From NCBI GenBank assembly GCA_017937765.1, contig JAGBCY010000033.1:58014-122013 (forward strand): DNA of 64,000 nt, given 5' to 3'. This DNA is from Alistipes sp. (lineage in GTDB: Bacteria; Bacteroidota; Bacteroidia; Bacteroidales; Rikenellaceae). Shown in pieces: positions 16,792 to 24,587 of the stretch. The notes below the pieces were generated by a model. It made no database searches. It was given only the letters and a program-made list of their open reading frames with translations, and was not told the origin of the DNA. A program made the position numbers and the translations under genes. Each line of letters begins with the position of its first letter. Within the stretch, counting starts at the first letter, position 1.

Positions 16792-18243
16792 ATGAAACGA
16801 GTAATGAGTTTTTTTGGAGTCGTTGTCGCGGTGCTTCTTGCAGGGTGCGCTGCGGAGCAAGAGCCACGTTTCGAGGCGAGCGTAGGGTACACGATCGAGG
16901 ATGGCGTGATTGTGCTCGATGAGCCAGTGCGCGAGCCCGGGCAGCAGTCGATGATAGAGTTTCGCGCTACGCCGCTCGACACGGTGCGCGTGGGATTTGT
17001 GGGCCTCGGTATGCGTGGCCCGGGTGCTGTCGAGAGGTTTACCTACATCGACGGTGTGGCCATCAAGGCTCTATGTGATAAGTATGCCGAGCGTGCCGAG
17101 CGGTGCCAGGCTTACCTCACCAATGCAAATATGCCAGCGGCGGCGATATACTCGGGTGACGAGGGCTATAAGGCTCTGTGTGAGCGCGATGACATCGACC
17201 TTGTATATATCTGCACGCCGTGGCAGTTGCACGTCGACGTTGCGGAGTACGCTATGAACCACGGTAAGCACGTGGCCATCGAGGTGCCGAGTGCCAATAC
17301 CGTTGCGGAGTGCTGGCGTTTGGTCGACGCTGCCGAGCGTAACCGTGTGCACTGTACGATCCTTGAGAACTGCTGCTACGACCACTTCGAGCTCACGACG
17401 CTTAATATGGCGCAGTGCGGCCTCTTCGGTGAGATCATCCACGCCGAGGGTGCATATATCCACAACCTCGAGCCCTACTGGACGCACTATGCCGACAACT
17501 GGCGTCTGGAGTACAACCAAGCGCATAACGGCGATGTCTACGCCACGCACGGCATCGGCCCCTGCTGTCAGGCTCTCAACATCCATCGTGGCGATAGGCT
17601 CGACTATTTGGTGGCTATGTCGACAAAGTCGATTAACGGCGCGAAACTCACGCGGGAGCTTATGGGTGAAGAGGAGTGCCGTCAGGGCGACCAGATCAAC
17701 ACGCTCATCCGCACGGTCGAGGGACGCACCATAGATATGCAGCACAACGTGATGACGCCACGCCCGTATAGTCGTATGTATCAGCTTGTTGGAACTGAGG
17801 GTTTTGCGAATAAGTATCCCGTATCGGGCTATACGTTTAAGCTCGAGCAGATTCGCTCTGTGGCCAGCGACGAGGAGGCTGTGCCCGACATCGAGGACCT
17901 CGACCACCATACGTTCGCCCCCGAGGAGGTGGTGGCCGAGATGACCGCGAAGTATCGCCATCCCGTGCAGCTTCAGCCGGTTGAGGGCGTGCCATTGCAG
18001 GAGTACTCGCTCAGTATCGGTGGCCACGGCGGTATGGATTTTATGATGGACTACCGTCTTGTCTACTGTCTGCGCCACGGCCTGCCGCTCGATATGGATG
18101 TCTACGATGCTGCCGAGTGGAGCAGTATGGGTGAGCTCACGCGCCTATCTATCGAGAACGGCAGCAAGCCCGTCCGCGTGCCCGACTTCACGCGTGGTGA
18201 CTGGGATAGGGTTGATGGTCTTACGTTTTACTTCGAAGAATAA
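16792..18243 (+). CDS. GH109 NAD-dependent alpha-N-acetylgalactosaminidase lipoprotein
   Basis: A Gfo/Idh/MocA-fold protein of 483 residues with a lipoprotein signal (Cys19), so it is exported. The NAD-binding motif VGFVGLGMRGPG starts near residue 66. Downstream blocks ILENCCYDHFELTTLNM, GDVYATHGIGPCCQALNI and MQHNVMTPRPYSRMYQLVG are those of GH109, which cleaves alpha-GalNAc (blood-group A epitope, mucin O-linked core) by an NAD-assisted elimination mechanism. Export with a tightly bound NAD cofactor is normal for the family. The gene is 23 bases after GH95 and 9 bases before the kinase. Confidence 0.9.
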   Translation: MKRVMSFFGVVVAVLLAGCAAEQEPRFEASVGYTIEDGVIVLDEPVREPGQQSMIEFRATPLDTVRVGFVGLGMRGPGAVERFTYIDGVAIKALCDKYAERAERCQAYLTNANMPAAAIYSGDEGYKALCERDDIDLVYICTPWQLHVDVAEYAMNHGKHVAIEVPSANTVAECWRLVDAAERNRVHCTILENCCYDHFELTTLNMAQCGLFGEIIHAEGAYIHNLEPYWTHYADNWRLEYNQAHNGDVYATHGIGPCCQALNIHRGDRLDYLVAMSTKSINGAKLTRELMGEEECRQGDQINTLIRTVEGRTIDMQHNVMTPRPYSRMYQLVGTEGFANKYPVSGYTFKLEQIRSVASDEEAVPDIEDLDHHTFAPEEVVAEMTAKYRHPVQLQPVEGVPLQEYSLSIGGHGGMDFMMDYRLVYCLRHGLPLDMDVYDAAEWSSMGELTRLSIENGSKPVRVPDFTRGDWDRVDGLTFYFEE

Positions 18244-18252
18244 TCTATAACT

Positions 18253-19332
18253 ATGAATACCAATAACTTACTCAGCATCGCTCAGGCCTTTGCGTTCGAT
18301 GCTCCGGTGCTCGACATTGCACCGCTTGGCGAGGGTTTCATTAACGACACCTACGTCGTCCGTACCGAGAAGTCGCGCTACATACTCCAGCGCAAGAACC
18401 ACAACGTCTTTCCCGACGTGCCGGCTATGATGTCGAACATCGCGCGCGTCACGGCGCATCTCAAGGCTAAGGTCGTGGCGGCGGGTGGCGACCCCGAGCG
18501 CGAGGTGCTCACGGTGATTCCCACGTGCGAGGGTGCGCTCTACCACTGCGAGGGAGAGAACTTCTGGGCCGCATCGCTCTATATCGAGGGCTCGGTGACG
18601 CACGACGTTGCCGACACTCCGCGCCTTGCCTATATGGGTGGTCGCGGCATCGGGCGTTTTCAGGCTATGCTGGCCGACTTCGACGAGCCACTCAAGGAGG
18701 TGATTAAGGGTTTTCACAACATACGCTGGCGTTTCGAGCAGTGGGATAGATCGTTGGCCGAGGATTGTGCTGGACGCAAGGCGGAGGTGGCCACGGAGAT
18801 AGAGTGGATAGAGCGACGCCGCGCTCAGATGCTCGCGTTCTGGGAACTTGTCGAGCGTGGAATACTACCCACGCGTGTGACGCATAACGACACGAAGCTG
18901 AGCAATATACTCTTCGACGAGCGCGACGAGGTGCTGTGCGTCATCGACCTCGACACGGTGATGAGTAGCACGTCGCTCAACGACTTCGGCGACGCCATAC
19001 GCTCCTATGCAAATACGGGCGCGGAGGACGACAGGGATCTCAGCCGCGTGGGTATGAATATCGAGACCTTCCGCCACTACACGGAGGGTTACCTTTCGGA
19101 GCGCGGAGCGACGATGACACGTAGCGAGCGCGAGTGGTTGGCCTTCTCGGCACTCTATATCACCTACGAGCAGACGCTACGCTTCCTGATGGATTATATC
19201 GACGGCGACACCTATTATAAGACGGCCTACGCTGAGCATAACCTCGTGCGTGCTCGTGCGCAACATAAGCTCCTCGAGAGTATGGAGGCGCAGTACGACC
19301 AGATGCAGGCCATCGTCCGCGAGCTGTTGTAG
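18253..19332 (+). CDS. N-acetylhexosamine 1-kinase-like phosphotransferase
   Basis: A cytoplasmic aminoglycoside-phosphotransferase-fold kinase of 359 residues. It resembles NahK of the bifidobacterial galacto-N-biose pathway: LGEGFINDTYVV near the start, YILQRKNHNVFPDVPAMM, the catalytic loop VTHNDTKLSNILFD and the metal-binding VIDLDTVM. NahK phosphorylates GalNAc or GlcNAc at C1. Position directly after GH109 and near GH123, both GalNAc-releasing enzymes, supports GalNAc as substrate. The substrate is inferred, not seen. A long hairpin at 19436-19469 ends the unit. Confidence 0.8.
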   Translation: MNTNNLLSIAQAFAFDAPVLDIAPLGEGFINDTYVVRTEKSRYILQRKNHNVFPDVPAMMSNIARVTAHLKAKVVAAGGDPEREVLTVIPTCEGALYHCEGENFWAASLYIEGSVTHDVADTPRLAYMGGRGIGRFQAMLADFDEPLKEVIKGFHNIRWRFEQWDRSLAEDCAGRKAEVATEIEWIERRRAQMLAFWELVERGILPTRVTHNDTKLSNILFDERDEVLCVIDLDTVMSSTSLNDFGDAIRSYANTGAEDDRDLSRVGMNIETFRHYTEGYLSERGATMTRSEREWLAFSALYITYEQTLRFLMDYIDGDTYYKTAYAEHNLVRARAQHKLLESMEAQYDQMQAIVRELL

Positions 19333-19638
19333 TGCGTCCGCGGGGCAGGTGGTTATGGGGAGCATACGGCGTATATAATTAATATATCTTTGTATTATTG
19401 GGGATGGTTAATGTGGCTATGACCAGTAATATAGCAACACGTGCAAGTGGTTCACCACTTGCACGTGTTTGTAGCGACAGGGCCCAAGATTAAATCCTAT
19501 TTGGCTTTCAATGATATTGGTTAAAATTCTTGAGCAAAGAGATTTGCTCGTTTGATCCAGATTTACTCCTCGAGAAAATCATAATTACATATAGCAATCC
19601 TCATTTATGTATCGTGCTATATGATATCGAATCGAATG
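19333..19638. other. Convergent intergenic region
   Basis: 306 bases between the convergent kinase and RyR genes. The only clear structure is the hairpin at 19436-19469. Base composition changes here from GC-rich to AT-rich, marking the left edge of the island. No tRNA or obvious attachment-site repeat was seen. Confidence 0.6.
19436..19469. terminator. Long hairpin terminator
   Basis: A perfect 15-bp stem (19436-19450 with 19455-19469) with loop TTCA stands between convergent genes. It probably terminates both. Confidence 0.75.
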
Positions 19639-19923
19639 CTATTTTGTGATTTTAAAGCCCAACTTTAGGATTAATTTTAGCGTCTCCAAAGATGTATTAC
19701 GATCATACTCTTTTTCGTCTTCGCTCAACTGCTCATATGGAACCAGACAAGGGTGAAGTTTTAAATTGTCGTTACGTTCTTTTCCGTATGTCCAACCTTG
19801 ATTAATGCGGCTCTGTGCCCATACGTCGTGAACGTTTCTTGCCATCTCTTCCACTAACTCCTGCAATTCGTTGGGTAAAATAATATCTTTGGTGTCAATC
19901 GGATTGGGAATGTACTTAGTCAT
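19639..19923 (-). CDS. Free-standing RyR-domain protein
   Basis: A 94-residue protein that is almost only an RyR domain (residues 4-92). Its hallmarks are PNPIDTKDIILP, EMARNVHDVWAQSRINQGW, KLHPCLVPYEQLSEDEKEYD and TLKLILKLGFKI. RyR domains occur in ryanodine receptors; in bacteria they are predicted ligand sensors in defence-type systems. The ligand is unknown. It is the last gene of the minus-strand half of the island and has its own -7 box at 20095-20088, about 165 bases upstream. Two more RyR-like modules occur in the island. Confidence 0.88.
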   Translation of the reverse strand: MTKYIPNPIDTKDIILPNELQELVEEMARNVHDVWAQSRINQGWTYGKERNDNLKLHPCLVPYEQLSEDEKEYDRNTSLETLKLILKLGFKITK

Positions 19924-20087
19924 AATTGTTTAATAACTATTAGTCGAAAATATATATCGTTCTTCTGTAAAACTATTGGAACTATTCGTATATGTAATGA
20001 GTGATAACGTTGTGGCTTATCGGTAGAACAACTACTATTGAAATGATATGGAACTACGTTATCATTATGGCGGCTTTATTGTATGTG

Positions 20088-20095
20088 CAAATATA
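20088..20095 (-). promoter_or_regulatory. -7 box for the RyR gene
   Basis: TATATTTG on the minus strand (20095-20088) matches TAnnTTTG. No clear TTTG lies 20 bases upstream. It would leave a leader of about 155 bases. Confidence 0.35.
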
Positions 20096-20152
20096 AGCAT
20101 AGATTGTTTAAAGTGTATTATGAAGCAGTTTAATTATAATATTTTGTAACAA

Positions 20153-20560
20153 TTAATGAGAATAAGAGTGCTGATAGATGATACGCTCTGCAATTTCAAG
20201 AGCCTTATCGTCCAGCTTGCTTTGTTGTATCAAACCCCATACCTGAGTTAATATTACGGGCCAAGTTACGAATAAAGCTATTGCTGTTGGTATCGCTTGA
20301 AGTCCAAACAAACCAACTGACGCGTCAAATTGAGTGTCGCCATTATCGGGAGTCAATTTGATCTTCAGTGCAGTTTTCATTCCGAGGATTGCTTTGAAAA
20401 TACCTCCTTTGGTTATTGAGATCTCCTTACCGCTGTAACCAATATCTTGAACTGTTACATCGTAACCATCGTTGGTAAATTCTTGTGCCATTACAGAACT
20501 GATGTGGGGAATTAAAGATGGATCCCCATACAAACGCTTATTTGTGTTAAATGCTCCCAT
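20153..20560 (-). CDS. Small membrane-associated protein, unknown family
   Basis: A 135-residue protein. The first 80 residues are mixed alpha/beta with GKEISITKGGIFKAILGMKT, which suggests a lipid- or protein-binding domain. A hydrophobic segment follows (about residues 82-108, LFGLQAIPTAIALFVTWPV), and then a short polar helix. It has no signal peptide. It lies between the RyR gene and a DUF697-like membrane protein, so it may work with them. I do not recognise the family. Confidence 0.7.
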   Translation of the reverse strand: MGAFNTNKRLYGDPSLIPHISSVMAQEFTNDGYDVTVQDIGYSGKEISITKGGIFKAILGMKTALKIKLTPDNGDTQFDASVGLFGLQAIPTAIALFVTWPVILTQVWGLIQQSKLDDKALEIAERIIYQHSYSH

Positions 20561-20609
20561 AACGTATAATGTTTTTAGAATGTTATTTATAATCTTTATG
20601 CGATTGTGT

Positions 20610-20650
20610 ATACGTGGAATATCGTATATCTTATGTGATATTCCACGTAT
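20610..20650 (-). terminator. Hairpin after the DUF697-like gene
   Basis: A perfect 14-bp stem (20610-20623 with 20637-20650) lies 21 bases after the stop of the gene at 20671-21192. There is no T-run, so it may be an attenuator or RNA-stability element. Confidence 0.55.
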
Positions 20651-20670
20651 GCAACATCGTGAAACCTTTG

Positions 20671-21192
20671 TTACTTGCCCTTTGAGATGTCGTTCATCTT
20701 GTCCTTGTTCTGGGCCATCACGTCATTAACACAGGACTTAAGATCGTCGCCACTACCACTGCCGTTCCTTACCCAGCGAGCGATAGCGGTGAGGTATACC
20801 CAAGCGGCACAGATGGTTGCACCATACATAGTGGCTCCCATCATAACGCCACCAGTGATAGTGCCCAAAAACGGAATGTACTTCACGATAGCACCTGTTC
20901 CTGCAACTGCTAAGTTGCTTGCAAGGTTTGCGGCGACTGCAGAGCCGAGGCTCTTCATCATGTTTTCGCTGAAAGAGATACCCAACAGACGGTTGATGCG
21001 AACATACATTGTCCAGATGTTTCCCGTAAGTGCAGCAACATCAAGACCTCCGACTGGAATGAATGACGCAGCGACAGCTATACCAGAATGGGTCTGGATA
21101 CAATCTACAATCTCGTTGGGAAGAGTTGTTCTCATCTCCTTGTCAAATGCTCTCACGGCTAATACTGCGGCTGGATAAATAGCAGGACTCAT
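20671..21192 (-). CDS. DUF697-like membrane protein
   Basis: A 173-residue protein with two or three hydrophobic segments. It has the pattern of DUF697/YcjF-type domains often fused to or encoded beside GTPases: THSGIAVAASFIPVGGLDVA, then NIWTMYVRINRLLGI, and a Gly/Ala-rich membrane hairpin around residues 95-140. The C-terminus is a basic, charged tail. No GTPase domain is present here. Location in the same island as two dynamin-like proteins suggests a membrane-remodelling or membrane-sensing module, which is inference. Confidence 0.65.
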   Translation of the reverse strand: MSPAIYPAAVLAVRAFDKEMRTTLPNEIVDCIQTHSGIAVAASFIPVGGLDVAALTGNIWTMYVRINRLLGISFSENMMKSLGSAVAANLASNLAVAGTGAIVKYIPFLGTITGGVMMGATMYGATICAAWVYLTAIARWVRNGSGSGDDLKSCVNDVMAQNKDKMNDISKGK

Positions 21193-21299
21193 AATTGATA
21201 GTTTTTATGGTTAATATTACGTTTTGTCTTCTGTATATATATATCACTTTCGATGTGGAAAAATACCATTATCCAGAATAAATATTAAGCAATATGTGT

Positions 21300-21332
21300 A
21301 AAAAAATAGTAAAGTGTCACAAGACACTTTAC
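21300..21332 (-). terminator. Rho-independent terminator
   Basis: A perfect 10-bp stem (21309-21318 with 21323-21332) is followed on the minus strand by TATTTTTTTA. It ends the broken RyR gene unit. Confidence 0.8.
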
Positions 21333-21371
21333 CATTTTCGAGAATCATTGATGTAGATAGGAGATGTGCGG

Positions 21372-22021
21372 CTACTTTCTCATATCAAATCTGCGGTCAA
21401 AACTCAGATTAACAACAATCTCATCATAAACTATTGCCTTATTGTCTTGACCTGTTTCTAATTCATGACATGATACTAAGCACCTATGCTTACGTCGCCG
21501 GAGATCCTTGGTTCTTTTTTCTTCCTCTATATCCCCATATACAAATCCTAATAACTCCATTTTGGCATTCCAGCGCAAATGTTCGCATCGACGCAAATTC
21601 GTGAGTAGGGCACTGTTCTTAGTCAATCTAATATCTACGCTATTTCCTGGAGCATCTTCTGATAAACCTGCCAAGCAACGCTTAGTCTTAATATGCCTAT
21701 AATTAGAGATATCTTGCTCCTCGGAGTAGCGCAAATATATTAGTCCATCTTTATCATTGTTTGCGTCTCTTCGGTTATACCATTGTAGATACTTGTCTTG
21801 TTCTATCTTTGTTTGTGTTTTTTCTATTTCTTCTTTCTTTTTTTCGTATTCATAATAGAACTCCATCGCACCCTCTTCCGTAGCATCCATAGATATGGTT
21901 TTGTAGTGAAAAACTCTATTATTGCTACCGAACGGTATAATGTAGGATTATCTATTATGGTCCTTATATGGTCAGTAAAACTTAGCTCTGTCATAAAGTC
22001 TGGGATATTGGTTAGTTGCAA
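21372..22021 (-). pseudogene. Truncated, frameshifted RyR-domain gene
   Basis: The downstream 172-residue frame (start at 21890) ends in an RyR-like segment, LRRCEHLRWNAKMELLGFVY followed by HRCLVSCHELETG. In larger bacterial proteins this EHxRW pattern forms the first helix of an RyR domain. It is preceded by a charged coiled coil (YEKKKEEIEKTQTKIEQ). Upstream coding sequence continues in another frame (21824-22021, with TELSFTDHIRTIIDNP). The downstream frame stays open past its ATG to about 21934, so the two frames overlap as after a frameshift. No N-terminal domain precedes. This is probably the remnant of a larger sensor; a functional 172-residue protein cannot be excluded. Confidence 0.5.
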
Positions 22022-22088
22022 CTACCCACAAAGCTAGCTAAAATTTCTAATAAACAATATTATATATAAGATTTGGTGGAAGTTATAC

Positions 22089-22118
22089 AAAAGTGGCTCC
22101 CAGCTGGGAGCCACTTTT
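22089..22118 (-). terminator. Palindromic terminator
   Basis: A perfect 30-base palindrome (two 15-base arms, AAAAGTGGCTCCC core) lies 20 bases after the stop of the gene at 22138-22998. Confidence 0.75.
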
Positions 22119-22137
22119 AAGTTGCAGACTACAACCT

Positions 22138-22998
22138 TTATACAGCCTCTTTATAGCCGTTTGTGTCGATTAATACCCCCCATTGAGCATTAAGGTTCTC
22201 ACGTATCTCCGACAAAGACTTATTAACGTTCTCCAAAATAGTTCGGTTAAACATCTCCTTCTTGCTCGTCGACTTGAGAACCTTAGTCATCTCGTCAGTT
22301 AACTCTCGGCGGATATTACTTTCAACGGAGCTTAGTGCCCATTTGCCACCGACTATAGCAGAGAGAACCACACTAACAACTATTGCCGTAAGTCCAATAG
22401 GGGTGAAAAGAGAGGCTATGCCAAGAATCAATCCGGCACCGAACTCACACCCCATAGTTTTTAAGGTGGCGTCAATTCCTCCAGCACCGCCCATTATTGC
22501 GCCACCAATATCCCCGACAAGGAGCGATGTGCCTGAACTTAGAATTCGGTTTGTCTTGCTCGGTGTTGTTTTGTCTATGATATGACGCTGGTCAATGTTT
22601 AGCGAAACGCGCAAGCTCTCAAGCTCGCTGAGGTACGTGTGGGCTTTTGCATCTACCGATTCGGACAGTGTTATAATCTCGCTCTTAAGCAGAGGGATGA
22701 AGTGAGTGCGTACCCAGCTGTTTGTCTCGGTTTTTATCTTCGATGATACGTGTCCAACCAGTTCCGATGTGTAGGCCTGTGATTGGCTTTTAAGTCTAAA
22801 GATGCTATTAACAGCAGTCTGGCATTGGGAGTCATTGACCCAGCCTGGAACCTCGCGAATAAGGTCAGAATAAAAGGTGTCTGAGACCTCGAGGGCGTGT
22901 TTGCGAATCTCGGCCATACCCTCCTCGATATGTTGTTCAATGAGCTGCTTCTTCATTTGTGATTGAGCATCAAAGCTCGTGTTAATGACATTCTCCAT
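22138..22998 (-). CDS. Dynamin-like membrane protein lacking a GTPase domain (B)
   Basis: A 286-residue protein: a helical, charged N-terminal half with coiled-coil character (residues 1-145), a Gly-rich hydrophobic hairpin (about 150-222, containing GGAIMGGAGG and LTAIVVSVVLSAIVGG), and a helical C-terminal tail. This order resembles the stalk and membrane paddle of bacterial dynamin-like proteins or BDLPs, but no P-loop or other GTPase motif is present. Its start overlaps the upstream gene by 17 bases, so the two are translationally coupled and likely form a complex. The resemblance is judged by eye. Confidence 0.6.
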   Translation of the reverse strand: MENVINTSFDAQSQMKKQLIEQHIEEGMAEIRKHALEVSDTFYSDLIREVPGWVNDSQCQTAVNSIFRLKSQSQAYTSELVGHVSSKIKTETNSWVRTHFIPLLKSEIITLSESVDAKAHTYLSELESLRVSLNIDQRHIIDKTTPSKTNRILSSGTSLLVGDIGGAIMGGAGGIDATLKTMGCEFGAGLILGIASLFTPIGLTAIVVSVVLSAIVGGKWALSSVESNIRRELTDEMTKVLKSTSKKEMFNRTILENVNKSLSEIRENLNAQWGVLIDTNGYKEAV

Positions 22999-23644
22999 AC
23001 GATATCTTATTTAAGGCGTTAATAATTGCGGCATTGGGCTGTGTCATAGCCTCCATTACGTGCAACTTGAGTTGCAGTTTATAGTTATTCACGATGTCTG
23101 GCAGTATAGCCATAATCTTTTCCTTTGATCTTTTGGTGCGAGAGATGAATATCTCTTCTGCTCCGGTGCCAAACAGAATGCTCCCGACAAATACTCCTAC
23201 ACCAAAACTCGATAAGCAGAGTGCGGTAACGATCGTGCCTACACGTGTGTATAAACGCGTCTTGTGGATGTCCATAAGGTCGAGTTTGGATGTCTCGAAG
23301 TCCTCTGTCCTCAATGGATAATCGACAAAAGGTAATTCAAACTTGCTGATGCCAAAAGCGGCCAAACTACTCTTTAGCCAATATAAGTTTTGGGTATATC
23401 CGCTAGTAATAACCTTAGTGATATGGCGCAAATCTGTGGTTGCAAGAGATCCCATACGATATGGGATCTCTTTCTCGTAGAACGATTTTGGGTCGCTACA
23501 ACCATCGACATCGTGCTTTAATTGATGAAGGAAATCGGAAGCTCTCTCTTCTAAGTATCCGTCCAACTGCGCAAATAATTCGCGATTCTTCTTGGCGACA
23601 CTCAACTTTAGCAGTGTCCAATCCATTCGACTTGGTTTTATCAT
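22982..23644 (-). CDS. Dynamin-like membrane protein lacking a GTPase domain (A)
   Basis: A 220-residue protein with a long helical N-terminal region (residues 1-128), one hydrophobic hairpin (about 130-160, RVGTIVTALCLSSFGVGVFV) and a helical tail rich in Lys and Glu (RTKRSKEKIMAILP). The layout parallels the overlapping downstream protein and the paddle of dynamin-like proteins. No nucleotide-binding motif is present. It follows the C39-like peptidase gene by 53 bases and appears to be in the same operon. The family was not recognised with certainty. Confidence 0.6.
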   Translation of the reverse strand: MIKPSRMDWTLLKLSVAKKNRELFAQLDGYLEERASDFLHQLKHDVDGCSDPKSFYEKEIPYRMGSLATTDLRHITKVITSGYTQNLYWLKSSLAAFGISKFELPFVDYPLRTEDFETSKLDLMDIHKTRLYTRVGTIVTALCLSSFGVGVFVGSILFGTGAEEIFISRTKRSKEKIMAILPDIVNNYKLQLKLHVMEAMTQPNAAIINALNKISYGECH

Positions 23645-23697
23645 AGCACAATGTTATAAGGTTATACAAAAGGATCTACTGCATCTTATGGTATATA

Positions 23698-24303
23698 TTA
23701 TGTCAATAGATCATTGATAAAGGCGAACTCCTCGGGGGATACCTGCGTTGCCACCATGGTACACCCTGAATCATTCCAAGCATCCATGAAGTTGTCAAGG
23801 GGGAATTCCGTACGGAAATAGCCAGTCCCCGAATCCGTCAATGTGATAAGGTTGTCCTGTGGAGATACCCCGTCGACAATCACAGCGTGGTCGGGGATAC
23901 CACCGTAAACCATATCTTCGAATTGTTCGTTAGCTCCAGGCGACCATAGTTCTCCGGAGTCAATAGCTACAACAACACGATGGTCCTGCGCAAGTTCGCT
24001 AATAAGGTTGTCGACGCCGTTACCCTCGGTAACGTTTACTGGGACTCCGCGCCCTTCGATGTGCTTCCCCATACAGTCTAATGGTGTCCCTTGTCCCGGT
24101 TTATACCATCCTTGAGCTTGACCTTCGAACTGTAACTGCTCTTCAGTTACGTCAAAGCCGTACTCATTAAGGATTGAGGCCTCGGAGTGGAAGTTGCAAC
24201 CATCCGTTGTGTGCTGAACACTCTCTGGTACCAGGATATTCTCTGCTGGAATACCATAGCTGTGGTTCGCTTGCGCGAATCCAACTGAAAATGTCTTTTC
24301 CAT
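23698..24303 (-). CDS. C39-like papain-fold cysteine peptidase
   Basis: A 201-residue protein made mainly of a C39-like peptidase domain. The likely catalytic triad is Cys36 (TTDGCNFHSEASIL), His139 (IPDHAVIVDGV) and Asp157 (LTDSGTG). The intermediate blocks QGWYKPGQGTPLDCMGKHIE and VVVAIDSGELWSPGA are as in other stand-alone C39-like proteins. There is no signal peptide and no transporter, unlike bacteriocin C39 exporters, so it should act in the cytoplasm. The same fold with an equivalent triad occurs in the protein at 25908-26999, on the other side of the divergent promoter region. The substrate is unknown. Confidence 0.8.
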   Translation of the reverse strand: MEKTFSVGFAQANHSYGIPAENILVPESVQHTTDGCNFHSEASILNEYGFDVTEEQLQFEGQAQGWYKPGQGTPLDCMGKHIEGRGVPVNVTEGNGVDNLISELAQDHRVVVAIDSGELWSPGANEQFEDMVYGGIPDHAVIVDGVSPQDNLITLTDSGTGYFRTEFPLDNFMDAWNDSGCTMVATQVSPEEFAFINDLLT

Positions 24304-24328
24304 AGCCGTTAAGTTTTATAGGTTTGAC

Positions 24329-24336
24329 CAAATGTA
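24329..24336 (-). promoter_or_regulatory. -7 box for the peptidase/dynamin-like operon
   Basis: TACATTTG on the minus strand (24336-24329) matches TAnnTTTG and lies 26 bases before the start codon at 24303. The -33 element is poor. Confidence 0.4.
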
Positions 24337-24446
24337 GTTGCCCAATGTGGGCGTCTATTATAAATGATCCGTTATAATCACTGAAAATACCTTTTAGTGA
24401 TAATATTTTTTCAAGAAAAATTTGCAAATATTATATACGGCTATGG

Positions 24447-24559
24447 TAGATTTGCGCCGCTTGATGCCTCATTATGAACAGAGCACTATTAATAATTAAT
24501 TATATGGCACAAATTCTTAGTCCTAATGGCGGACATATTGGATTTAATAATTATCTTTG
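24447..24559 (+). promoter_or_regulatory. Two -7 boxes before the sigma-like gene
   Basis: TAGATTTG (24447-24454) has TTTG 22 bases upstream at 24421-24424. TATCTTTG (24552-24559) is a perfect -7 box 28 bases before the ATG at 24588 but lacks a clear -33. If the neighbouring sigma-like protein recognises its own promoter, the missing -33 could be where a different element sits. That is speculation. Confidence 0.4.
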
Positions 24560-24587
24560 CATAGAGAACTAATAAACACTATTCCAT

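Noticed and set aside
19333-19638. tRNA or attachment site at the left island edge
   Set aside because: No cloverleaf, no tRNA-like TTC loop and no matching direct repeat at 29530-29676 were found by eye.
23698-24303. Bacteriocin processing and export gene
   Set aside because: There is a C39-like domain but no ABC transporter or membrane helices, and no leader-peptide gene nearby.
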